A stretch of DNA of 64,000 nt. It comes from Anthostomella pinea (lineage: Eukaryota > Ascomycota > Sordariomycetes > Xylariales > Xylariaceae). Under the pieces are notes generated by a model, which saw only the letters and a program-made list of their open reading frames with translations, was not told the origin of the DNA and searched no databases. Every line of letters begins with the position of its first letter. The first letter of the stretch is position 1. Shown piece after piece: positions 56,880 through 64,000 of this stretch. A program made the position numbers and the translations under genes. The stretch is taken from positions 1,860,001-1,924,000 of the forward strand of contig CAUWAG010000012.1 in assembly GCA_963556695.1 (NCBI GenBank). Direction: 5' to 3'.

Positions 56880-57382
56880 GTATTGCTGTTCAGGTTGTTG
56901 GATCACGAGGACGCGGCGGACATCGGACGATCAATCCGCATCTTGTTTGCCAAAGCGAGTCAACACGATGCGCTCCTCCCTATTACCAAGGTGCTGATTG
57001 AGCGCTTCGTGTCTCAAGGTCGCCTATGGGTTTTAAACTATGTCTTATAAATGTTCATCGCCCGCGCGACGTTCGGCAGTGCGCGCCGGACGCTCCTTTA
57101 CTACATAAACTATTCGGCCATCAATCCGTCCTTTCAGTCCAGTCAGCACCGGCGGCTACCGCGTCGTCCCTCACAAGCTACCAGGATACCGCAACCTATC
57201 TACATATCGCCATCACTTCTGGGGTCGACGAAGGAATCGTCGAGGCGTTTCTCAAGCGGGACAGAAACAACATATACTTCACCGCCTGTGACACACTTGG
57301 TGTTACTGCGTACAACCACGCGAAGATCTGTTCACCGGATATCGCAACCATGATGGAGAGATATAAACCAGAGGCCGTTTGA
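56880..57382 (+). pseudogene. Ankyrin-gene paralog 2, 3' fragment
   Basis: Resembles the C-terminal part of paralog 1. LLDHEDAADIGRSIRILFA and LPITKVLIERFVSQGRLWVL match LLDQEDPTDTVQRL and LPVTKSLVERFVARGDLWVL. A TAA follows at about 57048, and after a shift the frame 57026-57382 continues with TATYLHIAITSGVDEGIVEA and DTLGVTAYNHAKI. The N-terminal half is missing at the LINE D side. Two disruptions plus truncation make it a clear remnant. It arose by local duplication. Confidence 0.75.
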
Positions 57383-58326
57383 ACCTGCTCGCAAATCGCA
57401 CGAGCAGTTGAGAATCGTGAGCTGGGACTTATATCTTGGTGAGACGAGACGAAAGTTCTACTGGTAGATGTGCGATTAGACTTGCTTTGCTAATAGCATG
57501 AGCAGGTCAGGGAAGGTGGGCACGGACTCAGTGCTTGAGGGAAACGGTTCTCACATCGGGATACGGTAATAGAGATGAGAATTTGGAGTTATAGTCAATG
57601 TCGGAAATAGCTTTCATTATCTGAACTCCCACTTTCCTAAGTTCGGCTTTCTCATCTGCTTTCGCACGAACGAAACTTTGTACAACACCTACACACCATT
57701 CAGAGCTTCATCCAACAATAGCCAGATCGATCGTCGATCCATCCGGTACTACGGGCGCAGAGAGCTCATCGAGAAGAGGAGCCATCTGCGGTACAGTCAG
57801 CACAACCTGAACCAGTGTGTACGGGCTACAGATCAGACGGAAAAGCCCGCGGGACTTTCTGATCAGAGTACGTACCTCTGCTGCTCCTGGTGACCGTGCC
57901 CCTTTACCCATTTTCCCTTCTACCAATTCTCCCATTCACCATCGCTCCATCCCCAACTCGCCAATGTACCAGTTTCTCACCCTGACCAGCTTTTCTACGG
58001 CAATCTTGACTACGACCTGCCCTGTTCGACCAGCTCATACAGCGCGCTCTTGTACAGCTTGCTCTTCATCTACGGATCACTTTGTACCCGCCGGCTCTTC
58101 CTTCTAGGAACGTCTGCACCGCCAGCTCACGTACAGCTACGTTCTCATCCCGGATCATTTCTCTCGCAGTCAGCGCTTTTGTCCGAGGAAGATCTCTGAA
58201 TTTTTAATCAATTTCAGATTTTCTACCGCCAACTCTCCCGTCCCCCACCCAAGTCATGTACATCTACTTCTCACTTCACTTCTCTCTCTCCCGTCAATAG
58301 TCCTACAAGGAACGATTGACCTCAAC
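57383..58326. other. Intergenic, pyrimidine-rich leader-like sequence
   Basis: Contains stretches of C/T-rich sequence (57890-58300) similar in character to the leader of ankyrin paralog 1, but without the 15-bp minisatellite. No separate gene is seen. Confidence 0.45.
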
Positions 58327-59378
58327 ATGCACGGCGAATTTTCTCGACGCGCGGTTAGCGATGATCAACGACTACCGGATGGCATCCTATGGTACATGGC
58401 TCGGAATTTCGCGCTGCCGGTTAGAAACTTGGCCTGCCTGTCACTCGCTAGCCGAAACCTCTACGGACTTGTCGAGCCCTTCCTATATCGCCGCGATGTA
58501 GAGACGATAAGAGATATGCAGGTCAAGCACGCCACGAAGCGAGGCAAAGCGTTCTGTGCGAACTCGTACAAAAGCCTGAACTGTATAGAAAGATTTGCAG
58601 AAGACTCCAAGATAATGCTCACCATGACGTTCACCGCGCTCCAGTTGGCCCGCAGACGCGGAGACCTTAAGGTGGCGCAGAAGGCCATTAAGGCAGCGCG
58701 CGAGGTGTTTCCACCGTACATGGACACGAGAGGTTCAGCAAGCTAAACGCCCCTGCACATGGCGACAGACAAGGAACATGTCGAGATTGTTCGCGAACTT
58801 ATCGACGGCGGATGCTTCGTAGACGCAACGCTGCGATCCGCGGTCGTGTCAGTCAAAGACCCTCTGATGGGCGACAGAACTTAGGTCGCACTATATATAC
58901 AACCAATGGCTAGTATTCCGCTCCAGTCAGCATCTGTCCCCATCCTTTTCGCGGCCAAAGGTTATATTAACAAGACTGCGCTTAGTCTCGCCATAACTTC
59001 ATGACACGACCGCATTGCAAACCTGTTAGCAAAAAGCACGGCCACTAATTACGAATTTCCTGCAACCGGCCAGTATATTGAGAGCCACTTTGTCAACCCT
59101 CTCCATCTGGCGCCATGAGCAAGGCGATCTTCATCGTCCAAACCTTGCTATCGCGAGGATATACCGCGAGGAACCCGGCACCTGGTTTTTGCTCGGCGCA
59201 GCCGCTACACGTCGCGGCGGCCGTTAAGGATAACGAAAAGATCATAAACCAGCTGGTAAACAACGGTGCAGACATCCACGCCGTAAATGCCGAGGGAAGA
59301 ACCCCCATCATGTGGGCTATGAGGCATAGCAGCGTCAGAAACGCCTCATGGTTGTTGGACCACCACATAGCGAGGTGA
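58327..59378 (+). pseudogene. F-box/ankyrin-repeat protein 3, multiply broken
   Basis: Starts MHGEFSRRAVSDDQRLPDGI, then LWYMARNFALPVRNLACLSL, matching the N terminus of paralog 1 and keeping TGG where that copy has TGA. It continues to TAA 58744-58746, then TPLHMATDKEHVEIVRELID in the same frame with further stops (for example near 58882 and 59003). A shift near 59115 leads to QPLHVAAAVKDNEKIINQLV and TPIMWAMRHSSVRNASWLLD before ending at 59378. The C-terminal third is absent. It helps show what paralog 1 looked like. Confidence 0.8.
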
Positions 59379-59745
59379 AAATGGTGCGGGGCACAAGTAG
59401 GAGCGATGTAAGTTTCGGAGTGAGGAGGATCATATCCTTGACTTGGGCAGCCATGATTCTGCACGGTGCTGTCTCTAACCTTAGTACGATGACCAACTGT
59501 ACTTCCTAATCAATTCAATTTGCTGAAGCATCGGATTGCCAATGATATTCGCCTGTTTTACGGCACGGGTGCTGCGCCGTACATGGGCGCGGTTGTCGTG
59601 CCCACGATGATCCTTGACCTAACTTAGGCAGTCATCTAATGTGCCACCATTGCGCTCACCATAAATACAGTCTCTTCCCAATCGCAGACGTCTCAAACTC
59701 ATCTCAAGCACTTCCATCCCCCAACTAACCAACCTCTCACCCCAG
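59379..59745. other. Intergenic, nothing recognised
   Basis: Short region before the dehydrogenase start, likely containing its promoter. No site is identified. Confidence 0.45.
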
Positions 59746-60704
59746 ATGCCCCTCAAATCCGTCCTCATAACCGGCTGCAGCCCCCACGGCATCGGCGCCG
59801 CCCTAGCGACCGAGTTCCACCTGCGGGGCCACCGCGTCTTCGCCACGGGCCTCTCGGAGACCGACCTCGAGCCCCTCCGCGCCCTGGGCACCGAGACCCT
59901 CGTCCTGGACGTCACGTCCGCGTCGTCGATCGCGGCGGCCATGGCGCACGTCCAGAAAGCGACGGGCGGCACGCTCGACATGCTGGTCAATAATGCGGGC
60001 GTCATGCACATCATGCCATTCGCCGACACCGACGTCGCTGACGCACGGCGCGTGTTCGAGGTCAATGTGCTGGGGGTTTTCGCCGTGACGCGGGCTTTCG
60101 TGCCGTTGCTGGTTACTGCGGCTGCGGCTGCGCGCGGGGGGAATGGTGGAGGAGGTGGTGGGGCTAGTGATGCCATCGTGGCGAACCTAGGCAGCGTCAA
60201 CGCCGTCTTGCGCCCGCCCTTCCTCGGCGCATACAACGCGTCCAAGGCCGCTGTCGAGTGTCTGGGCGCGAGCATCCGGACCGAGCTGGCGCCGCTGGGT
60301 GTGCGGGTCGTCACGGTCAAGACGGGCAGCGTGAGGACGGGGCTGTTCGACAATGCGCCGCCGACGCGGCTGCCGGACGACAGCATGTACGGCCCCGCGA
60401 GGGAGTTCATCGAGGGCAGGAAGATGCTGAAGAGCGCCCGGTTTATGGACGTCGAGGTTTATGCAAGGAATGTGGTGGATGAGCTGTTGAGGCCGGCGGT
60501 TAGACATGTTGTCTGGAAGGGCGGTTTGTCGACTGTTGCTTGGATCTTGAGCTGTGTTGGGTGGGAGGGCATGATGGTAAGTGACAGTCTACTCCGGGTC
60601 GCGCTGCGGAGGCGTCTTGATGGTTTGGTGTCGGTGGTACTAACTTGCCACAGGACAGTACATTGATAAAAGGCAATTTGCTTGACCGAATACGAAGGTG
60701 GTAG
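59746..60704 (+). CDS. Short-chain dehydrogenase/reductase, Ayr1-like
   Basis: Two exons, 59746-60576 and 60654-60704, with a 77-nt intron (branch TACTAAC) give 293 aa. The classical SDR pattern is complete: cofactor loop TGCSPHGIG (residues 9-17), NNAG (82-85), catalytic Ser150, and Tyr163 with Lys167 in YNASK. A Gly/Ala-rich loop (about 124-140) precedes the active site. The fold and length resemble 1-acyldihydroxyacetone-phosphate reductase (Ayr1) and related NADPH-dependent enzymes, but the substrate is not certain. Hydrophobic residues near the C terminus (VVWKGGLSTVAWILSCVGWE) may contact membrane. Reading through the intron gives another stop, so the splice matters. Intact. Confidence 0.85.
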
Positions 60705-61040
60705 GGAGGGGTAAGGTTCCCGAGAGAGGCTTGAGGCTCGTCTCGAACATAGCTCATCAACAGGGTAATCATCAACTTAAGATTAAAACGACTGATCAAC
60801 AGTCCTCCAGCAACCAGCTGGTTTCCCATCTATTACACTGGCTCTCCCTAGGGTCCACTGGGACGAGACTAGCTAAGAATGTACAACCTTTATTCCGAAG
60901 TCATCTTCATACCTCAAGGGCTGGCAATCTCTTGACTCCGTGTCCACTCCTTTTAAGAATTATCGGGCTTGTGTACTCGTGACGTCCGGTAGACGTTATA
61001 TCGTCGCCTTCGCGATAACGTGTTCGGGCTTAGGCTTCGT
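60705..61040. other. Convergent intergenic region
   Basis: The dehydrogenase and the HtrL-like gene end toward each other here. Nothing else is seen; a terminator region is expected. Confidence 0.4.
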
Positions 61041-62723
61041 TCAGCGTTGATCGCAGAACACTTCTTTAATCGGATCCCTGGGCGCCGCCTGACCGGGCCA
61101 TATATACTCCTTAGGCCAGCCCGACCACGTAATTGCCAGTCCCGGGACCCTCATGAACTTGATCTCTTCCGGTACACTCCTGGTAGGTAATAAGGCAGTA
61201 TACCATATGAATTCTGGATATCTCGCCGCGAGAAATGGCAAAACCACTTCCTCCCTGCCTACGTAGAGACCATTGGCGTCCATTTCGTCGAAGGTCTGCA
61301 CTACAATGGCCAGAGTTAGCAGATTGCTTCTAACGGCAGGCACAAGAAGAGTGAAAGGACCAGGCGGCCCAAGTTCGCATGGAAGGTCTGGGTTGGGCAC
61401 ACATGACGTATCCCACACATCCGGGGTACGAGGCGAGATGACTCCGACAGCAGCTACTCACTGTATTTGACGGCGAAATCCAGCATTGCCACCGAGGTGC
61501 CGAGTACCAAGCCGGATAGAAAGTGCACGCATTGCCAGGTGGCCGTCTTTTGACTCGGATCCCAGCAGGGATTGTTGAAATTGGCGGGTGGATGGCTACT
61601 CCAGTCGGGATACAAGCTCATTACGACGCCATCCCCTACTATTTCGACGGCATTCTTGACTTTAGTCGGGTCGATGAAGTCCTTCTGCAGGGGCTTCCAG
61701 AGATCTTCGTCCACCGTGCCGTCGTCCTCGCCCGCGAAGCCCAGCAGCCCCGCGTCTACCCACATCCACGTGTCGGACCTGATACGGTTCTGGTTCACGG
61801 CATGCCACAGGAAGTACGCCTTGGCGTTATAAACGGCACTGAAGAACGCGAAGTTGAACCCTTCGTCAGGGTAGTTCTTATGACTGGCAGGTTTGAAGCT
61901 CCAAAACATATTCCACTGCTCGACATTGAAATTCCCCTTCTGATCCTTGTTGGTTGGTACGTCCCAGATCGTCTCGAACTCGGTGACGATTTGGAAGTCC
62001 TTGTCCTCTTCCCGCATTGATGCGATTTTAGGTTTTAACGATGGCTCGCAGTATACCAGCATCGGCTGGCCAGTGTCGACAAGCCGATTGAGCCGCCTCA
62101 GGTACGTTTCAATCGAGGTGTGGGATTCCTCTTCCGGGCCGGAGTAAAGTGCTGTGACAATTGTTGTTCGAGATTCGTCGTCATGTTTGCTCTCGGATTT
62201 TTCGCCGCTTGAGGAGCCTCCGTAGAAATTCTTCAACCAGTCATATGAACCTGCGTAGAAATTCTTCAACCAGTCATCCACCTTGGTACTGCGTGGGTTC
62301 ACCGCTTTGATGCGAGGAAGGTAATTCTTAGGCGATGTCGGCGATTTTTTGGACCAAGACAAGACCGGCTTGTCCCATGAAGTTGGTTTGAGATCTTTAT
62401 CGCAGAGCGTCGATCTGAGGTTCTTTTCAGACCATTGGCCCGCGTTTTCTCGGCGCCATTTGTATGCAGCTCTAGAAGCCAAAATGGACTTCCCGTAAAG
62501 GTCACCAGCACTGGTGCGGCATTGTCAGTGGGCTGTTCGGATACGAGCCTCGGGTGATGCCCTAGCTAGGTACATACTATGCACTTGTATACTCGCCATT
62601 GGTTTGCGAGGTGCTGTTGGTTTGCGTGTCTGGAGCTATGGGTAGTGCGGATTCGACACTTTTGCCGACGACCGTACAGGCGAGGCCTAGCGTCAAGGTG
62701 ACGAGTGAAGAAGAGAACCTCAT
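61041..62723 (-). CDS. Secreted HtrL/YibB-family protein
   Basis: Three exons, 62723-62578, 62510-61462 and 61300-61041, give 484 aa. Both introns have GT...AG ends, and the second has a GCTAAC branch. The N terminus MRFSSSLVTLTLGLACTVVG is a signal peptide, so the product enters the secretory pathway. The central region has the HtrL/YibB pattern: TTIVTALYSG, SIETYLRRLNRLVDTGQPML, VYCEPSL, FFSAVYNAKAYFLWHAVNQN and SDTWMWVDAGLLGF. This family is described from bacteria and some eukaryotes with glycosyltransferase-like folds; its reaction is not established. Residues DWLKNFYAGSY and DWLKNFYGGSS form a small tandem duplication near residue 100. No disruption. The signal-peptide exon is easily missed. 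Confidence 0.8.
62221..62277 (-). repeat. Short tandem duplication in coding sequence
   Basis: GTAGAAATTCTTCAACCAGT occurs twice in 60 bp on the plus strand, encoding DWLKNFY twice in the HtrL-like protein. The copies are nearly exact, so the duplication looks recent. Confidence 0.8.
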
Positions 62724-64000
62724 GGCCGTTGTTGAACCTCGTCAAGACTGTCAGTCGAGGTCCTGGAGCGATGTTGGTTGCAGGTTATCAAGTATCTGTC
62801 GGAAATGGTTGGTTCGGAATGCATGGTGAGTATCTTTATACCCTATTACCCTTGCTCTACCTACCTCCTCAACAGCCGGTATTCTCATCATTCCTTGTGA
62901 CAGGAATGCAAAGTTCGTCGCCACCCGACATCATGTTTGCTAAAAGATGGAACTATTGACGAAGAGGCAGATGACTGCATACGGCGACAGACATCTACCC
63001 ACAGACATCTACCCACAGAGGATCACACAGGGACAGGGTTTGAACCAACAGGCAATGAAAAGGTCAGCCATGCCAAGATTTTTCTATGTGTAAAAGGACC
63101 AAGTTATGGGGTAGGATGCTGGTGTCTTGATTGCATGATCGCCCCACAGGTCAGGGGCTGTCATCTAGTACTAAATACACACTCTGGAGGCAATGCCCGA
63201 CCTATCCGTTGATCTGCGGTATGAAAGAACTTTTACTGTTTGCTATAGGTAACAAGTTCCTAAACATCCCTTCGCCCCCCCTTTCATCCTTTAACCACTC
63301 CTTCTGGTCCGCCGCAACTGCTGTCAGCTGCCACCACACCTGACATGTAAGTTACCCAAATCCTCACAATATATATTTATACATGCTTGTTATTGTCGTC
63401 GCTACTTACCAGCATCCCGAAGGCTTCTACACCTAGTAATATTATGGCTATGCTAGTGTTTACATATTGAGATAACTGGGGTGGTGGAAGACGGAACTAT
63501 GTACCATTCTGGCCACCTATACAAATATAAAGCGACCGTGCGCTTTTCTTAGCGGAACTTTGGGACTGGGCAGCCAACTTTACCTGTCAGGGTCCGCACC
63601 AGGCAACAGGACCTGACGGATCCGCTGACGGTACCGTCGTTTAATACCCGGCACCTCCCCAACTTCACGGACACTTCAACCTGGTAAGCGACAATCAATC
63701 GCGGGCCACTTGATAGTTTTAATTGGTAGAGGAAATAATCCTAAGCCTTAAAATTCCCCTCCGATTATAGACCCATAGCTCAAAGATGACGTTAAGAGTA
63801 AAAATCCATAAAATAGTTGAGCGACAGTTAACCAGAACCTGGAGATCTTGCTAGTGTGGATCCCAGCCACTTGATCCAGCCACCAGTACCTTATCGGATC
63901 TCCTGTCATCCAAGGCGTTCTACGATAAGGTTACCTGGGACGGCTGCCCCAGGTGACAGGTACCAACCCACTGTAATTTATGTATTTAGATACTTCTCGG
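62724..64000. other. Window end, no supported gene
   Basis: Contains a two-unit repeat close to CAGACATCTACCCA at 62988-63018 and an inverted pair of GGTACCTGTCACC/GGTTACC type near 63930-63965. No coding frame with recognisable content. An element or gene may begin beyond the right edge. Confidence 0.45.

Noticed and set aside
51200..56950. GTTCAGG on both sides of LINE D as a target duplication
   Set aside because: Seven bases only, and the right copy lies inside conserved ankyrin coding sequence well beyond the likely LINE 5' end.
39031..60704. Secondary-metabolite cluster (LaeA-like, FSH1 hydrolase, SDR)
   Set aside because: The three genes are 6-13 kb apart with pseudogenes and LINEs between, and no PKS, NRPS, terpene synthase or prenyltransferase is present.
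1..64000. CRISPR array, bacterial operon or phage features
   Set aside because: The gene structure is eukaryotic with spliceosomal introns, and no array of spaced direct repeats is present.

Overview
The window looks like a repeat-rich accessory stretch of a filamentous ascomycete (Pezizomycotina, possibly Sordariomycetes) nuclear genome. The signs are short GT-AG introns of about 45-90 nt with CTAAC-like branch points, fungal-only protein families (LaeA-like methyltransferase, DUF7580, 2EXR-type, fungal AAA ATPase, FSH1 hydrolase, Sld2), a Tad1-type LINE family, and mutations of the kind left by RIP.

Layout: 57-2622 holds a decayed LINE copy (A, minus) abutting a tRNA-derived SINE (plus). 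The SINE sits against a truncated AAA ATPase pseudogene (2623-4260). An F-box gene (5130-6170), a long gene-poor stretch, a Ras-like GTPase (8454-9308) and a spliced Ser/Asp-rich gene (13311-14100) follow. From 14.8 to 25.4 kb most genes are broken: a C2H2/2EXR-type gene, a coiled-coil gene, a DUF7580 gene and a basic coiled-coil gene. This stretch also has a second SINE (16211-16611) and LINE B (18490-19832). A healthy block follows: a RING E3 ligase and the replication factor Sld2, divergently transcribed (25996-29014). Next come a small secreted protein (30854-31309), LINE C (31498-34083), a wrecked NCS1 permease, an AT-rich tract, an intact LaeA-like methyltransferase (39031-40520), an F-box gene split by LINE E (42013-44629), an FSH1 hydrolase (46656-47486), three broken ankyrin paralogs around a near full-length LINE D (49633-59378), a short-chain dehydrogenase (59746-60704) and a secreted HtrL/YibB-like protein (61041-62723).

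Two mobile systems stand out. First, the SINE joins a 92-nt tRNA-like head (A and B boxes, paired acceptor stem) to a 3' tail of about 80-180 nt that resembles the 3' end of the resident LINE. This suggests a SINE that uses the LINE machinery. Second, a GT...AG bounded repeat of exactly 183 nt occurs both inside the F-box gene (43857-44039) and inside a possible small gene at 36627-37223, as expected of an introner-like mobile intron. Removing the 183-nt element and LINE E with one copy of its 15-bp duplication from the F-box locus leaves one 1875-nt frame.

The intact genes are not one obvious pathway. They are housekeeping (Sld2, RING, Ras) or accessory/secretory (LaeA-like, FSH1, SDR, HtrL-like, small secreted protein), set in DNA shaped by retrotransposition and transition mutations.
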